Of a DNA stretch of 64,000 nt, positions 27,058 to 36,070 are shown piece by piece. Location: NCBI GenBank assembly GCA_937872465.1, contig CALMSR010000038.1, forward strand, positions 186,001 to 250,000, given 5' to 3'. The translations under genes were made by a program, and so were the position numbers. The notes below the pieces were generated by a model that saw only the letters and a list, made by a program, of their open reading frames with translations, was not told the origin of the DNA and made no database searches. The first letter of the stretch is position 1. Each line of letters starts with the position of its first letter. The DNA is from an uncultured Paracoccaceae bacterium (lineage in GTDB: Bacteria; Pseudomonadota; Alphaproteobacteria; Rhodobacterales; Rhodobacteraceae).

Positions 27058-28359
27058 ATGGCGCAGGTGGTAGTCTTGGGTGCCGGACTCGGCGGCACCA
27101 TCATGGCCTACGAGCTTCGCGAGAAGCTCGGGAAGGCGCATGAGGTCGCGGTGGTCACCAGGGGCAGCCGCTATTCCTTCGTGCCCTCGAATCCCTGGGT
27201 CGCCGTGGGCTGGCGCCAGCGCGAGGCGGTGGAGGTGGATCTCGAGCCGGTGCTCAGGCGCCGCGGCATCGCGCTGCATCCGCAGGGCGCGAAGCGGCTC
27301 CATCCCGCGGAGCGCAGGATCGAGCTCGAGGACGGGAGCTCGCTTGCCTACGACTATCTCGTGATCGCCACCGGGCCGGAGCTCGCCTTCGACGAGATCG
27401 AGGGCTTCGGGCCGGGGGCGCATACCATCTCGGTCTGCCAGGTCGATCATGCCGTGGCGGCGAAATCCGCCTTCGATGCCCTGGTGGCCCGGCCCGGCCC
27501 GGTGATCGTCGGCGCGGTGCAGGGCGCCTCCTGTTTCGGTCCGGCCTATGAATTCGCCTTCATCCTCGACAAGGCGCTGCGCGACGCGAAGGTCCGCGAC
27601 CAGGTGCCGATGACCTTCGTCACCTCCGAGCCCTATATCGGCCATCTCGGCCTCGACGGGGTCGGCGACACCAAGGGCCTCTTGGAGAGCGCGCTGCGCC
27701 AGCGGCACATCAAGTGGATCACAAACGCACGCGTCGACAGGATCGAGGCGGACAAGCTGCATGTCTCGGAGATCGCCGAGGACGGCTCGGTGGCCCGGGC
27801 GCAGGAGCTGCCCCATGTCTTCACCATGATGCTGCCGGCCTTCCGCGGCGTGGCGGCGGTGCGCGACATCGAGGGGCTGACCAATCCGCGCGGCTTCATC
27901 CTCGCCGACAAGCACCAGCGCAACCCGGCCTTCCCGGAGATCTTCTCGGTGGGGGTCTGCGTCGCGATCCCGCCCATGGGCAAGACGCCGGTTCCGGTGG
28001 GCGTGCCCAAGACCGGCTTCATGATCGAATCCATGGTCACCGCCACGGCGCACAACATCCATCGCCTGACCGAGGGCAAGGAGCCGGATGCGGAAGGCAG
28101 CTGGAACGCGGTCTGCCTCGCGGATTTCGGCGACGGCGGCATCGCTTTCGTCGCCCAGCCGCAGATCCCGCCGCGCAACGTCAACTGGTCGTCGCAGGGC
28201 AAATGGGTGCATACCGCCAAGATCGGCTTCGAGAAGTACTTCCTGCACAAGATCCGCAGCGGCGTCTCGGAACCCTTCTACGAGCGGCTTGCCTTGCAGG
28301 TGCTCGGCATCGACAAACTCAAGGAAGTCAGGATCGCCCAGGACGCCGGGACGGTCTGA
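27058..28359 (+). CDS. sqr: sulfide:quinone-oxidoreductase-like flavoprotein
   Basis: 433 residues of the two-dinucleotide-fold flavoprotein family. FAD-binding VVVLGAGLGGTIMAYELRE is at the N-terminus, YDYLVIATGPE follows, and a C-terminal amphipathic segment (FEKYFLHKIRSG) is typical of membrane-bound SQR. Cysteines at 127, 159 and 301 are placed like the redox-active cysteines of SQR. SQR oxidises sulfide to polysulfide or persulfide and passes electrons to quinone. It leads an operon with a DUF2892 protein and an RND pump and lies behind a SqrR-like operator. An SQR-like paralog with another sulfur substrate is possible. Confidence 0.82.
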   Translation: MAQVVVLGAGLGGTIMAYELREKLGKAHEVAVVTRGSRYSFVPSNPWVAVGWRQREAVEVDLEPVLRRRGIALHPQGAKRLHPAERRIELEDGSSLAYDYLVIATGPELAFDEIEGFGPGAHTISVCQVDHAVAAKSAFDALVARPGPVIVGAVQGASCFGPAYEFAFILDKALRDAKVRDQVPMTFVTSEPYIGHLGLDGVGDTKGLLESALRQRHIKWITNARVDRIEADKLHVSEIAEDGSVARAQELPHVFTMMLPAFRGVAAVRDIEGLTNPRGFILADKHQRNPAFPEIFSVGVCVAIPPMGKTPVPVGVPKTGFMIESMVTATAHNIHRLTEGKEPDAEGSWNAVCLADFGDGGIAFVAQPQIPPRNVNWSSQGKWVHTAKIGFEKYFLHKIRSGVSEPFYERLALQVLGIDKLKEVRIAQDAGTV

Positions 28360-28418
28360 ATCGCAACCGCGGGCAAGCCGCAGGTCGCGGCACCCGCATC
28401 ATCGCAAGGGGACAAGTC

Positions 28419-28619
28419 ATGTCGCTCGATCGCTCGGTGCTCGCCTTCGCTGGAGTCATGGTGCTTCTGTCGGTGGCCCTGACCGCCTGGGTCTCGCCGC
28501 ATTTCGTCTGGCTCACGGCCTTCGTGGGCCTCAACATGCTGCAATCGGCCTTCACCGGCTTCTGCCCGGCGGCGGTCGCCTTCCGCAGGCTCGGCGTCAA
28601 GCCGGGCACCGCATTCTGA
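28419..28619 (+). CDS. DUF2892 (YgaP transmembrane-type) small membrane protein
   Basis: 66 residues with two hydrophobic helices and the family motif GLNMLQSAFTGFCPAAVAFRRLG, including the conserved FTGFCP. It matches the membrane part of YgaP, where it is joined to a rhodanese domain and linked to sulfide or thiocyanate handling. Here it stands alone, 59 bases after sqr and 8 before the RND adaptor. That places it in the same sulfur-linked operon. Confidence 0.85.
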   Translation: MSLDRSVLAFAGVMVLLSVALTAWVSPHFVWLTAFVGLNMLQSAFTGFCPAAVAFRRLGVKPGTAF

Positions 28620-28627
28620 TCCTGACA

Positions 28628-29584
28628 ATGCGCATGCTCGCGGCCATGGCCGCCCTTCTGGCCGCGGGCGCGGCGACGGGCGGCACCATCGAACTAGCGC
28701 CCACCGAGATCACCGAGTGGAAGGCGGTCTACGGTCGGGTCGAGGCCCGCGACAGCGTGCCGGCGCGGGCGCGCATCGGCGGCATCGTCGAGGAGCTGAC
28801 CGTGAGCGAGGGCGATGCGGTCACCGCCGGCCAGCGCATCGCCCTGGTGCGCGACGACAAGATCGCCTTCCAGGTGGCCGCGCTCGACGCGCAGATGCGC
28901 GCGCTCGAATCGCAGCTTTCCACGGCCGAGACCGAGCTCGCCCGCGGCGAGGCGCTGGTGGAGCGGGGCGTGGCCACCGCCCAGCGCCTCGATCAGCTGC
29001 GCACCGCCGTGGATGTGGCGCGCAACCAGCTCGCGGCCACGAAGGCGCAGCGCGACGTGGTGGTGCAGCAGGGCGCGGAGGGCGAGGTGGTCGCCCCCGG
29101 CGACGGGCGCGTGCTGACCGTGCCGGTGACCCGCGGGGCGGTGGTGCTGGCCGGCGAGCCCATCGCGACCATCGGCGGCGGCGGCTTCTTCCTGCGCCTC
29201 GCCATCCCCGAGCGCCACGCCGACACGCTCGAGGAGGGCGCGACGATCCGCATCACCGCCAACGGCGCGGAATCGGAAGGCGAGCTCGCCAAGATCTATC
29301 CCCAGATCGAGAACGGCCGGGTGATCGCCGACGTGTCGGTGGAGAGCCTCGAGACCGCCTTCGTCAACGCCCGGGTCCTGGTCGAGGTGCCGGTGGGCAC
29401 GCGGGCGGCGCTCATGGTGCCGCGCGACGCCGTGGCGAAGCGCTCGGGCATGGACTTCGTCACGGTGCGCGAGGGCGAGGAGGAGGTCGCCCGCGCGGTG
29501 ATGCTCGACGAGGGCGCGGGCGAGGCGGATGAGGTCGAGGTGCTGACGGGGCTCCGGCCGGGCGACGTGGTCGTCACGCCGTGA
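28628..29584 (+). CDS. RND efflux periplasmic adaptor
   Basis: 318 residues: a signal peptide (MRMLAAMAALLAAGAATGG), a biotinyl-lipoyl half (ARIGGIVEELTVSEGDAVTAGQ), a short coiled-coil hairpin (ALDAQMRALESQLSTAETELARGEAL) and a beta-barrel region ending ALMVPRDAVAKRSG. It is a compact membrane fusion protein that works with the following pump. Its stop overlaps the pump start in GTGA (29581-29584), so the two are translationally coupled. No outer-membrane channel gene follows. Confidence 0.9.
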   Translation: MRMLAAMAALLAAGAATGGTIELAPTEITEWKAVYGRVEARDSVPARARIGGIVEELTVSEGDAVTAGQRIALVRDDKIAFQVAALDAQMRALESQLSTAETELARGEALVERGVATAQRLDQLRTAVDVARNQLAATKAQRDVVVQQGAEGEVVAPGDGRVLTVPVTRGAVVLAGEPIATIGGGGFFLRLAIPERHADTLEEGATIRITANGAESEGELAKIYPQIENGRVIADVSVESLETAFVNARVLVEVPVGTRAALMVPRDAVAKRSGMDFVTVREGEEEVARAVMLDEGAGEADEVEVLTGLRPGDVVVTP

Positions 29585-32500
29585 CCCCGGCTTCGCAGAA
29601 CCTCGGGATCGCGGGGGCGCTCACCCGCGCCTTCATCACCTCGCCGCTGACGCCGCTCTTCCTGATCGCGGCCTTCGTCTTCGGCCTGCTGGCGCTTGTG
29701 TCGCTGCCGCGCGAGGAGGAGCCGCAGATTTCGGTGCCCATGGTCGACATCCATGTGGATGCGGCCGGCCTGAAGGCTGAGGACGCGGTCAAGCTGATCA
29801 CCGAGCCGCTCGAGACCATCGTAAAGGGCATCGACGGGGTCGAGCACGTGTATTCCCAGACCGCCGACGACCAGGTGATGGTGACGGCACGTTTCGTGGT
29901 CGGCACCTCCTCGGACGCGGCGATCCTGCGCGTGCACGAGAAGCTGCGCGCCAACATGGACCGCATCCCGGTGGGCGTGCCTGAGCCGCTGATCGTCGGG
30001 CGCGGCATCGACGACGTGGCGATCCTGGCGCTGACCCTCTCGCCGAGGCCCGAGGCCAACGACCGCATCACCCCCAATGACCTGACCCGGATCGCCCGGG
30101 AGCTGCGCACCGAGGTCGCCAAGATCGAGGACGTGGGCCTGACCTATCTGGTGGGCGAGACCGGCGAGATGATCCGCATCGCGCCGGACCCCGAGCGGCT
30201 GGCGCTCTATGGCGTGACGCTGCAGCAACTCGCGGCCAAGGTCTCCGGCGCCAATTCCGCCTTCCCGGCGGGGCGGCTGCGCGACGGTGGCGAGCAGGTG
30301 ACGCTGGTCGCGGGCGAGACATTGCGCCGGCCCGACGAGATCGCCAACCTGCTCGTCACCACCCGCGACGACCGGCCGGTCTACGTGCGCGACCTGGCGG
30401 ACGTGGGGCTGAGCATCGAGAGCGGCAAGCTGCTGGTCTCGACCGTCGCGCTGACCGACGGCGCCCCGGCGCGCGTGCCCTCGGTGACGCTGGCCATCGC
30501 CAAGCGGGCCGGCTCGAACGCGGTGGTGGTGGCGGAGGAGATCCTGCACCGGGTCGAGGGGCTGCACGGCAGCCTCATCCCCGAGGACATCGCCATCGAG
30601 GTGACGCGCGACTACGGCGAGACGGCCAACGAGAAGGCGAACGAGCTGCTCTACCATCTCGGGCTCGCGACGGTCTCGATCATCGGGCTCGTGGTGATCG
30701 CCATCGGCTGGCGCGAGGGCGTGGTGGTCGCGGTGGTGATCCCGGTGACGATTCTGCTGACGCTCTTCGCCTCCTGGCTGATGGGCTACACGCTCAACCG
30801 GGTGTCGCTCTTCGCGCTGATCTTCTCGATCGGCATCCTGGTCGACGACGCCATCGTGGTGATCGAGAACATCGCCCGGCACTGGGGCATGGGCGACGAG
30901 AGGCCGCGCCGGCAGGCGGCCATCGAGGCGGTGGCCGAGGTCGGCAACCCGACCATCGTCGCCACCCTGACGGTGGTGGCGGCACTCCTTCCGATGCTCT
31001 TCGTCTCGGGCATGATGGGCCCCTACATGAGCCCCATCCCGGCCAATGCCTCGGCGGCGATGATCTTTTCGTTCTTCGTCGCCGTCACCGTCACGCCATG
31101 GCTGATGCTGAAGGTCGCCGGCCGGTCCACCCATGCGGCCCACGGCGATCATCACGCCGAGGGCGGCAGGTTGGGGCGGATCTATTCCGCTGTGGCGCGG
31201 CCCATCCTGCACAGCAAGGCCCGCAGCTGGCTCTTCCTGCTGGCGGTGGGCGTGCTGACGCTCGGCTCGCTCTCGCTCTTCTACACCAAGGCCGTGACGG
31301 TGAAGCTCCTGCCCTTCGACAACAAGTCGGAGCTCGCCGTGGTCATCGACCTGCCGGAAGGCGCGGCCGTGGAGACGACGGAGGCGGTGGCGCAGCGGGT
31401 GGCGCGCAGCGTGCTGGCGCTGCCGGAGGTGCGCTCGGTGCAGGTCCATGCCGGTACCGCGGCGCCCTTCAACTTCAACGGGCTGGTGCGGCATTCCTAT
31501 CTGCGCGCGAGCCCGGAGCAGGGCGAGGTGGCGATCAATCTGCTGCCCAAGGATGAGCGCGACCGGGCCAGCCATGCCATCGCTCTCGACATCCGTTCGC
31601 GGCTGGCGGCGCTCGAGGTTCCGCCGGGAACCAGCCTGAAGGTGGTCGAGCCGCCGCCCGGGCCGCCGGTGCTGGCCACGCTGCTCGCCGAGATCTACGG
31701 CCCCGACGCCGAGACCCGCCGCGCCGTGGCGGCGCGGGTCGAGGAGGCGTTCCGCTCGGTGCCCTTCGTGGTGGACGTGGACAATTCCTTCGGCGAGCCG
31801 GCCCGGCGGCTGCGCGCCACGGTCTCGACCGACGACGCGGAGTTCTTCAAGGTCGAGGAGCGCGACGTCTTCGATACCATCGCCATCCTGAACGGCGGCC
31901 AGACCGTGGGCTACTCCCATCGGGGTGGCGGGCGCCAGCCGGTGCCGATCCGCATCGAGCGCCCGGCAGGGGCGAGGGTGCTGGACGAGCGCTTCCTGAC
32001 CACCCCGATCCCCGCCAACGTGCTGCCCGGCTCGAGCGGCGTGGTCGAGCTCGGCGACGTGGTCCGGGTCAGCGAGGAGCCGGCCTCCTTCCCGGTCTTC
32101 CGCCACAACGGCCGCGCGGCGGAGATGGTCACCGCCGAGCTCGCCGGCGATTTCGAGGCGCCGCTCTACGGCATGCTCGCGGTCAGGGATGCGCTCGACG
32201 CGCAGGACTGGAGCGACCTGCCGAAGCCGGCGATCAGCCTGCACGGCCAGCCCGAGGACGAGACCATGCCCGTGCTGCTCTGGGACGGCGAATGGGAGGT
32301 GACCTGGGTCACCTTCCGCGACATGGGCGCTGCCTTCGGCGTGGCGCTGCTCGGCATCTACATCCTCGTCGTCGCCCAGTTCGGCTCGTTCCGGGTGCCG
32401 CTCGTGATCCTGACGCCGATCCCGCTGACCTTCATCGGCATTCTCTCCGGCCACTGGCTCTTCGGCGCGCCCTTCTCGGCGACCTCGATGATCGGCTTCA

Positions 32501-32784
32501 TCGCGCTCGCCGGCATCATCGTGCGCAACTCGATCCTGCTGGTGGATTTCATCCGACATGCCGGCGGGCCGGAGCGGGCGCTGACCGAGGTGCTGGTCGA
32601 GGCGGGCGCGATCCGCTTCAAGCCGATCCTGCTGACGGCGCTGGCGGCGATGATCGGTGCCTCGGTGATCCTGACCGACCCGATCTTCCAGGGCCTGGCG
32701 ATCTCGCTGCTCTTCGGCCTCGCCTCGTCGACGCTGCTTACGGTGCTGGTGATTCCGGCGATCTACCGGGTGCTACGGACCTGA
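29581..32784 (+). CDS. RND efflux permease in the sqr operon
   Basis: 1067 residues with the standard RND layout. TM4 carries the proton-relay pair in GILVDDAIVVIENIARH, the second half has GIIVRNSILLVDFIRHA, and two large periplasmic loops are present. A His-rich cytoplasmic loop (STHAAHGDHHAEGG, about residues 517-530) joins the two halves and could bind metal. The pump belongs to the multidrug-like side of RND. Its place behind an SQR and a YgaP-type protein suggests it exports a sulfur compound or protects from one. GTG start at 29581 overlaps the adaptor stop. Confidence 0.93.
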   Translation: MTPASQNLGIAGALTRAFITSPLTPLFLIAAFVFGLLALVSLPREEEPQISVPMVDIHVDAAGLKAEDAVKLITEPLETIVKGIDGVEHVYSQTADDQVMVTARFVVGTSSDAAILRVHEKLRANMDRIPVGVPEPLIVGRGIDDVAILALTLSPRPEANDRITPNDLTRIARELRTEVAKIEDVGLTYLVGETGEMIRIAPDPERLALYGVTLQQLAAKVSGANSAFPAGRLRDGGEQVTLVAGETLRRPDEIANLLVTTRDDRPVYVRDLADVGLSIESGKLLVSTVALTDGAPARVPSVTLAIAKRAGSNAVVVAEEILHRVEGLHGSLIPEDIAIEVTRDYGETANEKANELLYHLGLATVSIIGLVVIAIGWREGVVVAVVIPVTILLTLFASWLMGYTLNRVSLFALIFSIGILVDDAIVVIENIARHWGMGDERPRRQAAIEAVAEVGNPTIVATLTVVAALLPMLFVSGMMGPYMSPIPANASAAMIFSFFVAVTVTPWLMLKVAGRSTHAAHGDHHAEGGRLGRIYSAVARPILHSKARSWLFLLAVGVLTLGSLSLFYTKAVTVKLLPFDNKSELAVVIDLPEGAAVETTEAVAQRVARSVLALPEVRSVQVHAGTAAPFNFNGLVRHSYLRASPEQGEVAINLLPKDERDRASHAIALDIRSRLAALEVPPGTSLKVVEPPPGPPVLATLLAEIYGPDAETRRAVAARVEEAFRSVPFVVDVDNSFGEPARRLRATVSTDDAEFFKVEERDVFDTIAILNGGQTVGYSHRGGGRQPVPIRIERPAGARVLDERFLTTPIPANVLPGSSGVVELGDVVRVSEEPASFPVFRHNGRAAEMVTAELAGDFEAPLYGMLAVRDALDAQDWSDLPKPAISLHGQPEDETMPVLLWDGEWEVTWVTFRDMGAAFGVALLGIYILVVAQFGSFRVPLVILTPIPLTFIGILSGHWLFGAPFSATSMIGFIALAGIIVRNSILLVDFIRHAGGPERALTEVLVEAGAIRFKPILLTALAAMIGASVILTDPIFQGLAISLLFGLASSTLLTVLVIPAIYRVLRT

Positions 32785-33268
32785 GATCGGGGCCTTGACC
32801 CCCGGGTCGCGCGGCAGCCTGCGGCAATGTTGGGCTTTCTTTCTGCTGCCCCTGCCGTCGGCCCTGGCCCCGCCCGGTTCCAAGGCCCCCAGCCCGATCG
32901 ACCCGTGGCGATCGGGCCGCGCCGGCCCTGCCGGGGGCCGGCGCGCTTCGCACGCCGTCCAGGGCCGACGCATCCCGAACCTCAACCGATGGTGTTGCGG
33001 CACCTCCCTCGCCCTGCGGCGCGCGCCTCCGGGCGACCGGACCGGGCAAGGCGCCACCGGCGCCTCGCCTTTTCGGTCCGGGGGGATCCGACGCGGGCCG
33101 CGCCGGGCGCGGCCTTATTCATGACCCGAGGCATGATTCGGTGGCGCCGGCAAAGTGAAAGGGCTGTTGGCGTCAAACCAACATACCGCTGCACCGCACG
33201 GGCGCGCGGGCGCGCGGGTGTGACTGTCTTCAGGCCGTCCCGCGGTGGAATGCGGGATCCGGGTCCGG
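32785..33268. other. 484-base intergenic region after the RND operon
   Basis: No persuasive gene is seen. It holds a hairpin, CCCGATCG (32893-32900) with CGATCGGG (32909-32916), and a stronger terminator-like stem at 33096-33114. The sequence is very G+C-rich, and reading frames across it look like by-products of composition. Confidence 0.5.
33096..33119 (+). terminator. GC-rich hairpin followed by TTATT
   Basis: GGCCGCGCC (33096-33104) and GGCGCGGCC (33106-33114) pair around a single base, or a few bases when the stem opens. TTATT follows on the plus strand. It could end read-through from the sqr-RND operon 310 bases upstream. Confidence 0.5.
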
Positions 33269-33412
33269 TCAGGTGCCGACTTCGGGCGGCAGGATGATCG
33301 GAGTCTCGGCGGTCTGTTCGTGCTTCTTCTCCGACCAGTTGCATGCCGCGAAGGCGGCGCCGGAGAAGGCGAGGAAGGCGGCCGAGGCAACGAGCAGGGC
33401 GATTGGCTTCAT
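33269..33412 (-). CDS. 47-residue secreted or lipid-anchored small protein
   Basis: Start ATG at 33412. The first 23 residues are a signal sequence (KPIALLVASAAFLAFSGAAFAA), followed by Cys24 and a short polar tail CNWSEKKHEQTAETPIILPPEVGT. The Ala-Ala before Cys could serve as a lipobox or as a signal peptidase I site. Composition is typical of a real exported peptide. It is the last member of a minus-strand run with DUF1467 and mce, 78 bases after DUF1467. Function is unknown. Confidence 0.65.
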   Translation of the reverse strand: MKPIALLVASAAFLAFSGAAFAACNWSEKKHEQTAETPIILPPEVGT

Positions 33413-33490
33413 CGTGCTGGGACCTCCATTGCAGCGGGGGAGAGCATAGCACGATTCCGCGTGCGGGCGACCATCTTATTGCCGCCGCGG

Positions 33491-33754
33491 CTACATCCGC
33501 CCCCAGATGTCGATGTCCTGGATCGTGAGGCCGCCCCATTGGATGAAGGCGCAGAGCGCGGCCCAGAGGAGGGTCGCGACCAGGGTGACCCATTTCAGCT
33601 TCCTGCGGATCATCGGATCCGTCGGGGCCGAGCCGGGGGTTCCGGGCACGATCGAGCCGTCCTCGGACTGGCTGCGCACGTTGAGCGGCAGGACGACGAA
33701 GAGCGTCAGGAACCATACCACCACGTAGACGACCAGGACGGAGGTGATCGTCAC
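33491..33754 (-). CDS. DUF1467 family membrane protein
   Basis: 87 residues with two transmembrane helices (ITSVLVVYVVVWFLTLFVVLPL and WVTLVATLLWAALCAFIQW) joined by a loop with PTDPMIRRKLKW. The family is common in alphaproteobacteria and typically sits next to methylmalonyl-CoA epimerase, as here. The GTG start overlaps the mce stop (GTGA). Function is not known. Confidence 0.85.
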   Translation of the reverse strand: MTITSVLVVYVVVWFLTLFVVLPLNVRSQSEDGSIVPGTPGSAPTDPMIRRKLKWVTLVATLLWAALCAFIQWGGLTIQDIDIWGRM

Positions 33755-34155
33755 GCTTCCTCGAGCTCCACCAGGGTCCCGTTGAAATCCTTGGGGTGGA
33801 GGAAGAGCACCGGCTTGCCATGGGCCCCGGTCTTCGGCTCGCCGTTGCCGAGCACGCGCGCGCCCTCGGCGAGCAGGCGGTCGCGGGCGGCGCGGATGTC
33901 CTCGACCTCGAAGCAGAGGTGATGGATGCCGCCGGCGGGGTTGCGTGCGAGGAAGGCCGCGACCGGCGAGGCCTCGCCCAGGGGATGCAGGAGCTCGATG
34001 CGGGTGTTCGGCAGGTCGATGAAGATCACCGTCACGCCGTGCTCGGGCTCGGCCTGGGGCGCGCCGACCCTGGCGCCCAGCGTGTCGCGGTAGGTCGCGG
34101 CCGCCGCCGCGAGGTCGGGCACGGCGATGGCGACGTGGTTGAGCCGTCCGATCAT
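33751..34155 (-). CDS. mce: methylmalonyl-CoA epimerase
   Basis: 134 residues of the VOC fold: MIGRLNHVAIAVPDLAAAAATYRDTLGA, NTRIELLHPLGEASP, GGIHHLCFEVEDI and FLHPKDFNGTLVELEE. Metal-binding His (NHVA and HHLCF) and Glu residues are in the family positions. It interconverts the (S) and (R) forms of methylmalonyl-CoA in propionyl-CoA breakdown. It is first of three coupled genes on the minus strand. Confidence 0.92.
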   Translation of the reverse strand: MIGRLNHVAIAVPDLAAAAATYRDTLGARVGAPQAEPEHGVTVIFIDLPNTRIELLHPLGEASPVAAFLARNPAGGIHHLCFEVEDIRAARDRLLAEGARVLGNGEPKTGAHGKPVLFLHPKDFNGTLVELEEA

Positions 34156-34425
34156 GGCGTCCTGTCCTGGCTGCGGGCTGGCAACTCTATAGGCGAGGCG
34201 CCGGTGGACGGCAATCGCGCGGGATCGCCGGCCGTGGGGGCACGATCGGCGGCGGGACGCGCCCTCGCCGCGGCATATCCGGCCGACGGGACGCGATTTA
34301 CCGAACCGACAGCTTTCCGGCGCGGATGGCGTTCTGCGGTGGAAATCGCGATGCGAACGTCTATACTTGCGCCGCCACTCGGCCAGGCCGCAGGGGCGGT
34401 TCAGATGTGCGACGAGGTAGACCGA

Positions 34426-35232
34426 ATGAAGGTTGTGTTGTTCTGTGGTGGCCAGGGGACGCGCCTGCGCGACTATTCCGATCAGGTTCCGAAACCGCTG
34501 GTGCCCGTGGGCGGAATGCCGATCCTGTGGCACATCATGAAGTATTACGCCTCCTTCGGGCACAAGGATTTCGTGCTCTGCCTCGGCTACATGGGCGAGA
34601 CGATCAAGCGGTTCTTCCTCGAATACGACGAATGCATGTCCAACGACTTCGTCTTCGAGGACGGCGGCGCCAAGCGGCAGCTGCTCAGGACCGACATCCA
34701 CGACTGGCGCATCACCTTCGTCGATACCGGGCAGTCGACCAATATCGGCGGCCGGCTGCTGAAGGTCCGCGAGCATCTGGCGGGCGAGGAGATGTTCCTG
34801 GCCAATTATGCCGACATCCTGACGGACATGGATCTCGACGCCATGGTCTCGGCCTTCCGGGCCTCGGATTCCACCGCCGGGTTCTGCTGCGTGCAGCCGC
34901 CCTATTCCTTCCACCTCGTCACCACGCGCGAGAACGGCAAGGTGGCGCGGATGATGAACGTCAAGGAAAGCGGCATGTGGATGAACGGCGGCTACATCAT
35001 CCTGCGGCAGGCGATCTTCGACAACCTCTTCGAGGGCGAGGAGCTGGTGATCGAGGGCTTCGACCGGCTGGTGAAGGCCAACCGGCTCTACGCCCACAAG
35101 CACGACGGCTTCTGGATGCCGATGGACACCTTCAAGGAGAAGCAGGCGCTCGACGACATGGTCGCGAAGGGCACCACCCCCTGGCAGACATGGAAGGCGC
35201 CGAAGCCCGATGCTCGATCTGCGGTGGCCTGA
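34426..35232 (+). CDS. glucose-1-phosphate cytidylyltransferase-like nucleotidyltransferase
   Basis: 268 residues of the sugar-phosphate nucleotidyltransferase family: MKVVLFCGGQGTRLRDYS, KPLVPVGGMPILWHIMKYY, LANYADILTDMDLDAM and KHDGFWMPMDTFKEKQALD. The pattern is that of RfbF-type cytidylyltransferases, which make CDP-glucose for O-antigen sugars. The next CDP-sugar genes are absent; instead a PIG-L deacetylase overlaps its end by 23 bases. ATG 34426 gives the family start; an in-frame ATG at 34405 adds seven residues. A TATACT at 34362-34367 could be its -10. Confidence 0.85.
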   Translation: MKVVLFCGGQGTRLRDYSDQVPKPLVPVGGMPILWHIMKYYASFGHKDFVLCLGYMGETIKRFFLEYDECMSNDFVFEDGGAKRQLLRTDIHDWRITFVDTGQSTNIGGRLLKVREHLAGEEMFLANYADILTDMDLDAMVSAFRASDSTAGFCCVQPPYSFHLVTTRENGKVARMMNVKESGMWMNGGYIILRQAIFDNLFEGEELVIEGFDRLVKANRLYAHKHDGFWMPMDTFKEKQALDDMVAKGTTPWQTWKAPKPDARSAVA

Positions 35233-35866
35233 GCTTCGCACGATCCTCGCGCTCGGCGCCCACAGCGACGACATCGAGATCGGGGCCGGGGCGACCCTGC
35301 TGCGGCTGATGCGCGAGCATCCCGGCCTGCGCGTCGTCTGGGTCGTGCTGTCCGGCGGCGGCATCCGCGGGGCGGAGGCACGGGCGAGCGCGGCGCGCTT
35401 TCTCGAGGGCGCCGCGGCCTCGGTGGTCGAGCTGCACGAATTCCGCGACGGGCGGTTTCCGCTGCAATGGGGCGAGATCAAGGATGTCTTCGAGGCGCTG
35501 AAGGTCCATGAGCCGGATCTGATCTTCACCCATTACGGCAAGGATCTGCATCAGGACCACCGCACCGTCTCGGAACTGACCTGGAACGCGTTCCGCGACC
35601 ATGTGATCCTCGAATACGAGATCCCGAAATGGGACGGCGGCATGGGCTCTCCCAATGCCTTCGTTCCGGCGAGCGTCGCGGATGCGGACCGCAAGATCGA
35701 GATTCTGCTGAGCGCCTTCGCCAGCCAGACCTCGAAGCACTGGTTCGACGATCTCACCTTCCGCGGGCTGATGCGGCTCCGGGGCATGGAATGCTGCGCG
35801 CCCGACGCCCTTGCCGAGGCCTTTTTCGCCCGCAAGCTCAGCCTGGGCGGCCCGGCGGGGCGGTGA
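35210..35866 (+). CDS. PIG-L/LmbE-family deacetylase
   Basis: 218 residues with the zinc motif AHSDDIEIG (His18, Asp20, Asp21) and the second metal motif HQDHRT. This family removes N-acetyl groups from sugars such as N-acetylglucosamine conjugates. It overlaps the nucleotidyltransferase gene, which suggests translational coupling and a common role in making a modified surface sugar. The substrate is unknown. Confidence 0.88.
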   Translation: MLDLRWPELRTILALGAHSDDIEIGAGATLLRLMREHPGLRVVWVVLSGGGIRGAEARASAARFLEGAAASVVELHEFRDGRFPLQWGEIKDVFEALKVHEPDLIFTHYGKDLHQDHRTVSELTWNAFRDHVILEYEIPKWDGGMGSPNAFVPASVADADRKIEILLSAFASQTSKHWFDDLTFRGLMRLRGMECCAPDALAEAFFARKLSLGGPAGR

Positions 35867-36070
35867 CGCCAGGGGCCGGGGCGCAGGGCGTCCATTGCTC
35901 GAGTCGGGGGCTTTCGGCGTTGCCGTGACGGGCGCTCCACCGGGAAGGCGCGCAATGTAGCCAAGGGGTCCCGCCCGTGCTCCCCGAGGCGATGGACCGG
36001 CAACGATGGAACGCGTCCGCGTCCTGATTCTGTCGGCCGGGTGGGGTCGGCGGGCCTTCCGGACCGCCGG

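Noticed and set aside
29296..32559. Minus-strand open frame of about 1090 codons opposite the second RND pump
   Set aside because: His/Arg/Asp-rich shadow of the RND gene without any recognisable feature.
32893..32916. Intrinsic terminator at the CCCGATCG/CGATCGGG hairpin
   Set aside because: The 8-bp stem has an 8-base loop but no T-tract follows, so it was left as a simple hairpin.
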